Source: Hyaloscypha bicolor E (lineage: Eukaryota > Ascomycota > Leotiomycetes > Helotiales > Hyaloscyphaceae). From it: 64,000 nucleotides of DNA. A program made the translations under genes and the position numbers. This document shows positions 56,650 to 64,000 of this stretch, in pieces; the first letter of the stretch is position 1, and every line of letters begins with the position of its first letter. Under the pieces are notes generated by a model. That model did no database searches. It saw only the letters and a program-made list of their open reading frames with translations, and was not told the DNA's origin. The DNA lies in NCBI RefSeq assembly GCF_002865645.1, contig NW_020194685.1:2009363-2073362 (forward strand). Reading direction: 5' to 3'.

Positions 56650-57598
56650 GGTGGAGGCTGTCAGCAACTCAGCCGGTGAAGCTTGCGTAAAGTGTTCTGG
56701 GTCTAACGTGGTAGATCGGAGGTTCGGAACAAGGATATTAGAGATTAGTTGTTCGCGCAGGACAAAGATTCGCGATACGAAGTAGTCGATTCAGCAGCCA
56801 TCAATATTCATTGATGGTTATCTCCTGTCTATTTCAAGTGCGGAGAGCTTCGAAGACGGTTGACGTTGGGGTGTGGCTGAGTTTACCACATGCCTGAGGT
56901 AAAAAAAAAATGTGGCGCAGGCCATGAAAAGGGGTTGTGCAGGTTCCATCCCTATTATCAAGTGTGGAATATCACAATGCCAATGTCCTACGACTTCTAG
57001 AGCAACCAAGCGCTGGCACTTGAAGTTGAATAAACTACAGCTTTCAGTAGAACAATTCTCCTACTTGGGGCGGAAATCCCTACAACTTTGGCTGTAATGA
57101 TCTCCTTTTTCGGACGTTATCTTTCTTACTTCAAGTACAGTGACCCTCCGACTTTGTGTGCAATAACCCTTCTACATTGAGCTGAATGCCCTTCGAGTTC
57201 GGTTGGAATGGTCCTCTTCTTCCAAATTGAATGTCTCCAACTTGCTGAAACCATCTTCTTGATTTTGATGCAATAGCCCTCATACTTCGAGTGCAGCGAT
57301 CATCACACTGCCGAGTACGACAATCTCCCTCTTAAGGTTGAATGCCCTCCAACTTTGACTTCTTCTCCTCAATTCTCGAAGTTCGGAGACGGTGCAGACT
57401 GGTTCATATCTTCAGGGGGAAAGTAAACTCACAGATTCACTCTTTGCTCAGCAGTTGAGCCGAGAGGTTCACTCCTGAAGGGCTTGGAAGCACACAAGGC
57501 TGATCGCCAATTTAGAAAATTCGAACACAAAACGGCACTTTCGATCTTCTTCCCTCGTCAAGCAACCTTCCCACAACTTCTACACCACCGCCAGCCAA
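56650..57598. other. Spacer with degenerate tandem repeat
   Basis: About 0.95 kb between END3 and the unknown gene at 57599. The central part is a degenerate tandem array (annotated separately). The last ~120 bp forms the leader of the next gene. No coding frame supported. Confidence 0.6.
57056..57372. repeat. Degenerate tandem repeat, unit about 22-24 bp
   Basis: Roughly 13 diverged units with approximate consensus CCCTCCAACTTTGAGTGCAA plus TGA. Clear examples: 57078-57101 (starts CCCTACAACTTTGG), 57144-57166 (CCTCCGACTTTGTG), 57276-57299 (CCCTCATACTTCGAG) and 57344-57360 (CCCTCCAACTTTGAC). The units show no single open reading frame, so the repeat is non-coding. It lies about 230-540 bp upstream of the 57599 start codon. 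Confidence 0.75.
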
Positions 57599-58372
57599 AT
57601 GAGACTCCGCGAGCGCATCACTACTCCGGCCAGACTCTCCCAAGGAGTGGACCCGGGGAGACCACGTCGCAATATCCTTGGCACGCCCCAACCGCCGCCC
57701 ATTGTTCCAGCAACCGCCGAACAATCTCAACCCACTGTTCCTGAACTGGTTGGACAATCCAAGGCTCGAGGTGGCTGCCAAGTTCTGGCAGTGCCCCAGT
57801 TGCTCAAGGACATTCCCGCGGCTACCCCGTCAATATCCCAGCCCGACCTTGGACAATGGACCTCCCTGACAGACACAATGAAGCTAGTTATATGGAGCGT
57901 GATCCAGGAAGCTACGCAGGCAAGCGACTTGGAGTTGACCTACCAACTTGACTTCAGCGATCAAGCGTCGGTCGACATGTACCATCTTCTTCGCTTGGAA
58001 TTTGAGCGTCAAGGGCAGTTCGACGCCGATGCTGATGAAATCGCACAAACAATTCTCGCCATCGCCAAAATATCCGTCAGCGGAGAAATGACCGCCGAGC
58101 AGCGCAGCAAGCTGGACCTCGTTGAACAACAAAGCAAGAGAAATCTCCCGTCGAAAGCCCCTGAGGATCACATGGTTCAGCCGGACGACGTTGCTGCGGC
58201 AGAGAATTACGTTCGGACCCGATTTGCAGATTCACCCCTGCGGAAGCAGATCATTGAAAGTATCAACCGCCACCGAGGCAAAGAGTATGGTAGAGCAATC
58301 ATTGGAGCTATTCTGCCTCCCATCGATGACGATGAGGATGAGGATGGCGACAAGGACGCTGCGAATAACTGA
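57599..58372 (+). CDS. Uncharacterised protein with acidic C-terminus
   Basis: Single open frame of 257 residues from ATG 57599 (MRLRERITTPARLSQGVDPG). I do not recognise a domain. The N-terminal ~85 residues are Pro/Arg-rich and probably disordered. The middle (DTMKLVIWSVIQEATQASD to ADEIAQTILAIAKISVSGE) is predicted mostly helical and amphipathic. A helix-rich Arg/Lys segment follows (RKQIIESINRHRGKEYGRAI), and the tail is acidic (PPIDDDEDEDGDKDAANN), as in chaperones or nuclear proteins. Codon usage looks like that of its neighbours and the CA-rich leader is typical. It is convergent with the phosphatase-like gene at 58768 (395-bp spacer), and a degenerate tandem repeat lies in its promoter. 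Confidence 0.68.
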   Translation: MRLRERITTPARLSQGVDPGRPRRNILGTPQPPPIVPATAEQSQPTVPELVGQSKARGGCQVLAVPQLLKDIPAATPSISQPDLGQWTSLTDTMKLVIWSVIQEATQASDLELTYQLDFSDQASVDMYHLLRLEFERQGQFDADADEIAQTILAIAKISVSGEMTAEQRSKLDLVEQQSKRNLPSKAPEDHMVQPDDVAAAENYVRTRFADSPLRKQIIESINRHRGKEYGRAIIGAILPPIDDDEDEDGDKDAANN

Positions 58373-58767
58373 TTGTGGTAACTGGATGAATGGGCAACGA
58401 GGAAACCGCAGATAAGTGGCATTGACGGCGAGGCTTCCGCAGCGTCTTTGGGGAATATGACACTGGATGTATTACAGAAAGCAACTCGCAAGGGAATAGT
58501 AGAGCAAGTAAAGCAAAGCAGCACCAAAAAGCAAGAAAGGAAACAGTGTGAAAGATCTCATAACGCCTAATCTATATGCCAATGTAGCCGCCGTCATGCT
58601 TCCCACCTACCAGCTAGAAAATCGTGATCCCATGGGTATTTCGTAACGCCAGCCCGACGAGAGAGCAAATGCAAGTGTCATCACCCAACTCCAAAGCCAT
58701 ATCCATCGCTATCCCAAATCAAAGAATCTACTCCGGATACAAATCGCTTCTCAATGCTCACAATGAA
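58373..58767. other. Convergent spacer
   Basis: A 395-bp spacer between two convergent stop codons, presumably both 3' UTRs. No further feature seen. Confidence 0.6.
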
Positions 58768-59842
58768 TCAAGACGCCCAGTTATCTTGGAAAGGAACAAA
58801 TCCACCACGACCGGCGAATCTCTCATCATCTGAATTGTCAAGAGACATCCCCACCTCGTTGTCTGAATCCTCCTCTCTGCGCCTTTTTGGCCTTGCGTTA
58901 CTTGGGACACTTCTTATTTGTGTTGTCATCGTAGCTGCAGAGACACATCGTTGGGCGTTGAGTAACTCCTCGTAATTCAACAGCAGGTTCTTCAACCCAT
59001 CGTCGAAAGCAACACAGAAGCGTTGCGTCTGGACATATTGTATTGCCGATATCAGATCGAGGTTGAACATATTCATGAGATAAGCTGCAACCACAGCTGC
59101 TGATCGTTCATTGCCAGACTCGCAGAAGACAAACACCTTGCCGGGTGTGGTTATTGCTCCGGAATGAACTGTACCGTTCGCGATGCCTTGGCGAAATTGG
59201 GAAAGAAGATGGTCATTGATGATTTTGCAGGCTCTTGGAAAGGCTGCGATGAGCTCTTGGTTGCCAGCTACATCCACAGCAGCCGCTTGGATCCCCAATT
59301 CTCTCGCAACTTTGTCCCCACTCAACAAGCTTGCAGCTGCAGTCATTGTGTTTCTGATCACCAGCAACATAGTGACGCCTTCCCTCCGCATGAAGTCCAA
59401 GTCTCGAGTGGCAGAAGAGGGTCCGAGGTATAGAAAGGGTTGTATGGCCTGCGCACTTCTCCTCATTTCATACTTCCAATCCTTGACTCCGACAACAACG
59501 TTGTGGTTTCGCGTAATCACCTTGAGGATCTCCCTCTCCTCCAGATCATAATTCATTCCATTATATGCAGGTAAGACAAGTTGCTGGTCCTCTGGAGCCT
59601 GCGGCACATGGATATGAGGTGGAGACGGCGGCTGGCAGACAGTTAGCTAATGCACATTTCCGTAGACAAAGATGACATACCCGCCAAGAATATCCGCCGA
59701 CCGGAGTCGCTCCCCGTAATTGAGATGCAGTGATCATATGGGCTTCTGGTCGGCTCTTGTTCGCGAATGGTTGTTCGACTGCAATACCCGGATGGCCTGA
59801 ATTAATACCATTGTCTTGCATGCCCCAATCCATGCTATTCAT
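58768..59842 (-). CDS. Dual-specificity-phosphatase-fold protein with atypical FCx5R signature
   Basis: Predicted 341 residues; exons 59681-59842 and 58768-59631 with a 49-bp intron (GTATGT...GCCAG, TAGCTAAC branch). The start MNSMDWGMQDNG is at ATG 59842; a second ATG is nine bases on. The DSP-like region runs from SAQAIQPFLYLGPSSATRDL to the signature VFVFCESGNERSAAVVAAYL (Cys224, Arg230) and AISAIQYVQTQR-like sequence (actual LISAIQYVQTQRFCVAF). The nucleophile Cys and the Arg are retained, but the His that normally precedes Cys is Phe. Activity could therefore be reduced, as in STYX-type pseudophosphatases, though STYX itself lacks the Cys. The C-terminus has a basic NLS-like RPKRRREED and acidic stretches, ending FVPFQDNWAS. 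Confidence 0.85.
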
Positions 59843-60213
59843 GCAGTACAGGTCCGATCTTCAAATGGCTCGAGTTGGTCCTGGAGACAAGGCTGGGAAA
59901 GTCCTTATCGAGTCTACAAAATTTCCCGCCCGCCCGGCCGGTGCCTCTTCGGAGAGCTCAGATAGGTGAGGCGGTCTTCTGGAATTGTCAGCACAGGTTC
60001 GCGGATGTTCATGAATTGGACATCTCTATCGATCGGATTTAGGGCAAGAAGATGTGAGTCCAAGCGAAGGCGAAGGTCATCGAGAATTGGATGCCTTCGC
60101 CTATCATAGCGTATTTTAGTCAGCCGCCGGAAACGGATTTCCTCTCAGTGAATCAGTGCTAGCACAAAGTTCTCAAAATTTTGGAGTTTCGTAGCATGTA
60201 CTTTATTTACTAT
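59843..60213. other. Spacer, SPO7 3' flank and phosphatase promoter
   Basis: A 371-bp stretch with no coding frame supported and no motif I can name. Confidence 0.6.
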
Positions 60214-61566
60214 CTAAGTCTGCTTTGCTGCTCTGCCAGAACTGGGCTTCCTTGCAGGGCTGCCGCTGGATTGCGCTGAAGCTCTCAAAGACTTTGAACT
60301 TTCTCTATCCCCCGTCACAGGAGTAGGAGGCCGTTCATTAGAGGAGACGCTGTTCTCTCTGACCAAAGGAGAGGGAATCTCGGGAGTTGCAGATCTTGAT
60401 CCAGCAGGTGTGAGCTTCTGGACTCTTGCTCCAGGTGCAGTCTTCTTCCTTCTCCTGTCGGAAGCATTAGATCCTCGCCGCACATGTCCTCCAACAGGGC
60501 CGTCTTCCAACTCGAGAGTGGGAGTGGTGCTTCGAGATGAGGTTCGAGAATGAGACCCAGAACGAACGCTCCCGCTTCGAGTACGTTTCGGGTCCTTCTC
60601 ATGAATCTTGTGGCCCCCATGATGAGTCTTCTCCAGGTCTTGTCCCTTACCACGCTTCCAACCACGATATCCTGTCCACCACAGCCACCCACCTTGCTGC
60701 TTTGCAATCTTCCTATCTCTCTCCTTGAGCTTCTGGCGTAGTAGCGCCCGACGTTCGTTTTCCTTCTCCCAATACTCCGTACGGTATATATCCCAGTTCT
60801 CCCGAAAATTGGGAGAAAAAGGCTTGGGAAGCAAGAGTAGCTTGACATAATCTCCTCCAGGTGCAAGATCCTCCTCGTAACCCGCTGTCTCACCATCTTC
60901 GTGTATGTTGGGAAGTGCATGATGCCCTCCGTTTTTCTGTTGAGCCTTCTCTGATTCGATCAAAAGGGACTGATCCACATATCGATATGAGCTTCCAATA
61001 CTGCTCGAAAATAGGCCGTACGAGAAGAGGAATGATAAGGTAGACAGTATTTCCCTCCACCAAGATTGCTTGATCACCACCAGCTTGCAATTGAATCCTC
61101 TTAAACCTCTATTTGTCGTGTATACCCAACGTCTGGGCCAGCGTATCCCTCGCTCCCATTGCCCGGTCCCCCAAATCAGAATCCCCGTCACGATACCTCC
61201 CATGAAGCAGACCTTCTCCGTGACCTCAACAACCCAGTATACCGAACCTCCGACACCACTGCCGTCTTCTCTTGGCGCAAGGAACAGGGCATATCCAAAA
61301 TAAAGATTCCACAACCCAAGTAATGTCAAGAAGAACGTATGCTGTCGCCGTCTAGTTCGTAGCTGGAGCCATTGTGCGCGTAACGATGCCTCCAGGATCA
61401 GAAGATTGAGGTAGATCTGGGGAGGCGACGAGGGGAGAGATGCCAATGGGTCTGGCAAAGAAGACGGATTCGAGGTTTCAGGGGGTATGATGGGACTGAT
61501 CGAGGGTATGGAATACTGGTTTCCAGGGGGAGGCGCCCCCTTCACCAGTTGATCCAGATTCGACAT
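60214..61566 (-). CDS. SPO7: Spo7, regulatory subunit of the Nem1-Spo7 phosphatase
   Basis: Intronless, 450 residues from ATG 61566 (MSNLDQLVKGAPPPG). Spo7 binds Nem1 in the ER/nuclear membrane; the complex dephosphorylates the lipin Pah1 and so controls phospholipid synthesis and nuclear shape. Supporting blocks: PPQIYLNLLILEASLRAQWL (the conserved LLILEASLR), two transmembrane helices (HTFFLTLLGLWNLYFGYALF and VCFMGGIVTGILIWGTG), RWVYTTNRGLRGFNCKLV, and KLLLLPKPFSPNFRENWDIY, all typical of fungal Spo7. The C-terminal ~150 residues are basic and Ser-rich (SGSHSRTSSRSTTP), longer than in yeast (259 residues), as is usual in filamentous fungi. Confidence 0.93.
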   Translation of the reverse strand: MSNLDQLVKGAPPPGNQYSIPSISPIIPPETSNPSSLPDPLASLPSSPPQIYLNLLILEASLRAQWLQLRTRRRQHTFFLTLLGLWNLYFGYALFLAPREDGSGVGGSVYWVVEVTEKVCFMGGIVTGILIWGTGQWERGIRWPRRWVYTTNRGLRGFNCKLVVIKQSWWREILSTLSFLFSYGLFSSSIGSSYRYVDQSLLIESEKAQQKNGGHHALPNIHEDGETAGYEEDLAPGGDYVKLLLLPKPFSPNFRENWDIYRTEYWEKENERRALLRQKLKERDRKIAKQQGGWLWWTGYRGWKRGKGQDLEKTHHGGHKIHEKDPKRTRSGSVRSGSHSRTSSRSTTPTLELEDGPVGGHVRRGSNASDRRRKKTAPGARVQKLTPAGSRSATPEIPSPLVRENSVSSNERPPTPVTGDRESSKSLRASAQSSGSPARKPSSGRAAKQT

Positions 61567-62493
61567 CGCGATCGGGCTTCGAGCTCTGTGCTATTGGGAT
61601 TTCATGGCTGGTGGCAGATTACTCTTTGGTCGCAACCGCTGTCGAGGGCTCGTACATTTAAGAGCTACCTTTCAGGGAACTCTTGAAGCAATCCAAAGAG
61701 CGAAGTGATAGCTGCACTACTGGAAGCCTGAGACTTGGTTTCATCGAGCTGGCATATGCTTTTGGAGAAGTGTTGTTGCTGTCGGTAAGCCGCGGTTGTC
61801 TTTGAGGCACGAGATGTTGAGCTTTGGGTCGTCATCAAGCTACAACCGCGCAGGGGGCCTAGCAACCTGCTGATCTTTACTGTGCATTTCTAATTTATGC
61901 CAGACAAATTTCATTATTTCCATCATTAATTAATTCAGTTAGATACTAGTAAAGGAATAGTACAAACTAGAATCCAGCTGAACAGTGTCCAGGTCATCGG
62001 CTGTCACAAAATGGCATGGGGAGGCCCATCAGGCCGGTCAACAATTGCGCCGACTCTCCGGCTGGACTTCAACGAGTCCGACGAGAACTAGCCGCCCATG
62101 AATCGAATCGAATCTGCAGGAACAGCCTTCTCCCCTTCCATTTGTTTCTCGTACCCATACACCACTCAATCCCGGACTTCTCCTTGTTCAAGCCCCCTCA
62201 GAAATTTCTCAAAGTACATCGGACGTTCACGTCATCACTTCACTATCTCCATCGAGACTCACGGAGTTGCGCGCTTTCCTTAAATCCGCCCCCAAAGAAA
62301 CAACCATTTATGATATTTGAGAGGTGCCCCTGCCTCTCTTCAACACTCTTTCAAGTTGTATCAGCCAACGAGCCTGCCGTCGCTGTTGTTGCGATCACTT
62401 CCAACAGACTCATTCCTAGGCTACACTGCGATTCCTCACCTGAGACACATTTCCACTCCCAGAACCAGACCTGAAGGCCCCACCTACTCCACG
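61567..62493. promoter_or_regulatory. Divergent promoter region, SPO7 and ABHD-type hydrolase
   Basis: A 927-bp spacer between divergent start codons, with an AT-rich core at about 61890-61960. Short frames inside it do not resemble proteins. Confidence 0.5.
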
Positions 62494-64000
62494 ATGTCTG
62501 CCTCTCCCAGCTCAGAATCGCCATCAGACCGTGGTCAACAAGCAATGCTAGCTTCCCAACGCGCCAAAGCGAATAATGAACAGACTAAGGGAGGCTATTT
62601 CCCTCTGGGATACAAAGCGGGATTCCATCAGTGGTGGGCGAGTGTTACACCAGCAATGGCTGAACACAATGTCCTATCTTTTATCCCATACCTACAAAAG
62701 CCTCCGACCCACACGCAGACTGGCTCAGCTCCTGTCTCTGCACGCCAATCAACTAGCTCGATCAACATAGATCCTGCTAGAGACTCCGCGCCGGTCCGAA
62801 CCAATTCAATAACCGATCCGTATGGTCCGAGGTCATGGCATTCGAACCTCGTCAAATTGAGTGGAAGAGACAGAGCACTGAATGAGTTTTCCGTGGAACG
62901 TGTTGGAGAAGAAGTCGAGGAGAACCTAGTTATGCTACATGGATACGGAGCTGGGCTTGGATTCTTCTACAAGAACTTTGAGGGCCTGAGTCGAGTCAAA
63001 GGCTGGAAATTATACGCACTAGATATGCTAGGAATGGGACGAAGCAGCAGACCACACTTCAAGATACACGCAAAGGACCAGGCCGGCAAGATCACGGAAG
63101 CGGAGAACTGGTTTATAGATGCATTGGAAGAATGGCGGGTGATGAAGAAGATCGACAAGTTCACACTGTTGGGCCATAGTTTGGGAGGCTATATGGCGGT
63201 AGCATACGCGCTGAAGTATCCTGGACACCTCAACAAGCTCATCCTTGCGTCACCTGTCGGAATTCCAGAGGATCCCTACGCAATGGCAGCAGACATGCCA
63301 GAACCAGAAGACTCAGCCATGGCCAATGAGTTCTTACAAGACCAGGAGGATGATATTGTGAACAGAAACGGTAACCTCAAAACCAACGGCGACAACAATA
63401 ATTTCCTGAACGCCCGCTCAAAAGCAGAATCGGGGAAATCCAAGAAGACACCTGATGGGCCCGCTCGTAGGCCCATCCCGAAGTGGCTAAGCTATCTCTG
63501 GGATGCCAATATCTCTCCATTCAGCATCGTGCGCTGGTCAGGTCCTCTGGGTCCTCGATTTGTGTCAGGCTGGACATCCCGTCGTTTCTCACACCTTGCA
63601 GAAACCGAGTCCGAGGTCCTTCACACCTACGCATACTCTCTATTTCGCCAAAGAGGAAGCGGAGAATATGCTCTTGCATATATTCTCGCCCCTGGAGCAT
63701 TTGCTCGAAGTCCGCTGATCAGACGCATACAGGGGGTGGGACGTCAACCTCTTCCTTCGCTGGCGCAATCACAGCTCACTCAGAAGATTGCAGATGCCAA
63801 GCCATCTACTTCTTCGTCATCGACGAGTCAGACATTGGTCAAGGAGACTGGTATCCCCATTGTAATGATGTATGGCGAAAACGATTGGATGGATATTGCA
63901 GGTGGCTTTGCTGCCGAGCAGAAATTGAAGGAAGAGAAAGAGAAAACGTTAAAGACGGCAACCGAGGAAGAGAAGAAGCGGGAGAACGGTTCCGCAAAAG
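62494..64000 (+). CDS. ABHD4/5 (CGI-58)-type alpha/beta hydrolase, 3' truncated by window
   Basis: Open frame from ATG 62494 (MSASPSSESPSDRGQQAMLA) to the window end, more than 502 residues, without a stop. It is an alpha/beta hydrolase of the CGI-58/Cld1/Ict1 group: oxyanion-hole motif MLHGYGAGLGFFYKNF (His149), LYALDMLGMGRSSRP, nucleophile elbow LLGHSLGGYMAVAYALKYPG (Ser229), then LILASPVGIP. A large variable insert (about 255-320) separates the core from the cap region (WDANISPFSIVRWSGPLGPR). MMYGENDWMD near the end should hold the acid residue; the catalytic His would lie beyond the window. Yeast relatives deacylate cardiolipin (Cld1) or acylate lysophosphatidic acid (Ict1); which reaction applies here cannot be told. 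The C-terminus at the window edge is Lys/Glu-rich. Confidence 0.9.
   Translation, partial: MSASPSSESPSDRGQQAMLASQRAKANNEQTKGGYFPLGYKAGFHQWWASVTPAMAEHNVLSFIPYLQKPPTHTQTGSAPVSARQSTSSINIDPARDSAPVRTNSITDPYGPRSWHSNLVKLSGRDRALNEFSVERVGEEVEENLVMLHGYGAGLGFFYKNFEGLSRVKGWKLYALDMLGMGRSSRPHFKIHAKDQAGKITEAENWFIDALEEWRVMKKIDKFTLLGHSLGGYMAVAYALKYPGHLNKLILASPVGIPEDPYAMAADMPEPEDSAMANEFLQDQEDDIVNRNGNLKTNGDNNNFLNARSKAESGKSKKTPDGPARRPIPKWLSYLWDANISPFSIVRWSGPLGPRFVSGWTSRRFSHLAETESEVLHTYAYSLFRQRGSGEYALAYILAPGAFARSPLIRRIQGVGRQPLPSLAQSQLTQKIADAKPSTSSSSTSQTLVKETGIPIVMMYGENDWMDIAGGFAAEQKLKEEKEKTLKTATEEEKKRENGSAK

Noticed and set aside
42490..64000. A lipid-signalling gene cluster (cPLA2, PTEN, SPO7, ABHD, EXO70)
   Set aside because: The genes are unrelated housekeeping genes with unrelated genes between them and individual promoters; proximity is probably coincidental.
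1..64000. CRISPR arrays, prokaryotic operons, secondary-metabolite cluster
   Set aside because: No regularly spaced identical repeats, no PKS/NRPS/terpene genes, and gene structure is eukaryotic throughout.

Overview
The window is nuclear DNA of a filamentous ascomycete (Pezizomycotina). Evidence: nearly all genes carry short GT-AG introns (about 43-125 bp) with CTAAC/CTGAC-like branch sites, and the gene set is fungal (alpha-1,3-glucan synthase, Hrq1, Yrb2, End3, Spo7, Exo70) with long disordered Ser/Pro-rich regions. A Polycomb EED gene and patches of C-to-T/G-to-A decay resembling RIP are also present. A member of the Leotiomycetes is my best guess from gene style, but the sequence alone does not prove it.

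Layout. 1-3056: 3' part of an alpha-1,3-glucan synthase gene, interrupted by two in-frame TGA codons. 3770-5226: a CAX-type cation/proton exchanger. 5227-9171: gene-poor. 9172-16772: three consecutive same-strand paralogues of an RRM-like family with a shared, apparently undescribed C-terminal module. 17470-27831: minus-strand run with the HRQ1 helicase, a Yrb2-type Ran-binding protein, a Yip1-family Golgi protein and a double-PAS protein. 27832-30945: a 3.1-kb divergent intergenic region with low-complexity tracts. 30946-38465: the PRC2 subunit EED (ten exons, two of them micro-exons), an ER membrane PDI, TDP1 and acyl-CoA-binding protein. 38466-41929: gene-poor, then a small Cys-rich gene. 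42490-54053: EXO70, a mitochondrion-type cPLA2, a cyclin-like protein and PTEN. 54054-55328: decayed repeats with tRNA-like motifs. 55329-64000: END3, an unknown acidic-tailed protein, a dual-specificity-phosphatase-like protein, SPO7 and an ABHD4/5-type hydrolase cut by the window end.

The genes look like an ordinary chromosomal arm segment, not a biosynthetic cluster. They cover wall synthesis, DNA repair (HRQ1, TDP1), chromatin silencing (EED), secretion and endocytosis (YIP family, EXO70, END3) and lipid signalling or remodelling (cPLA2, PTEN, SPO7, ABHD, ACBP). Divergent pairs sharing promoters are PAS/EED, PDI/TDP1, EXO70/cPLA2 and SPO7/ABHD. The least explained element is the tandem RRM-like trio. 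Exon boundaries were worked out by hand from reading frames, splice consensus and remembered family conservation, not from transcripts.
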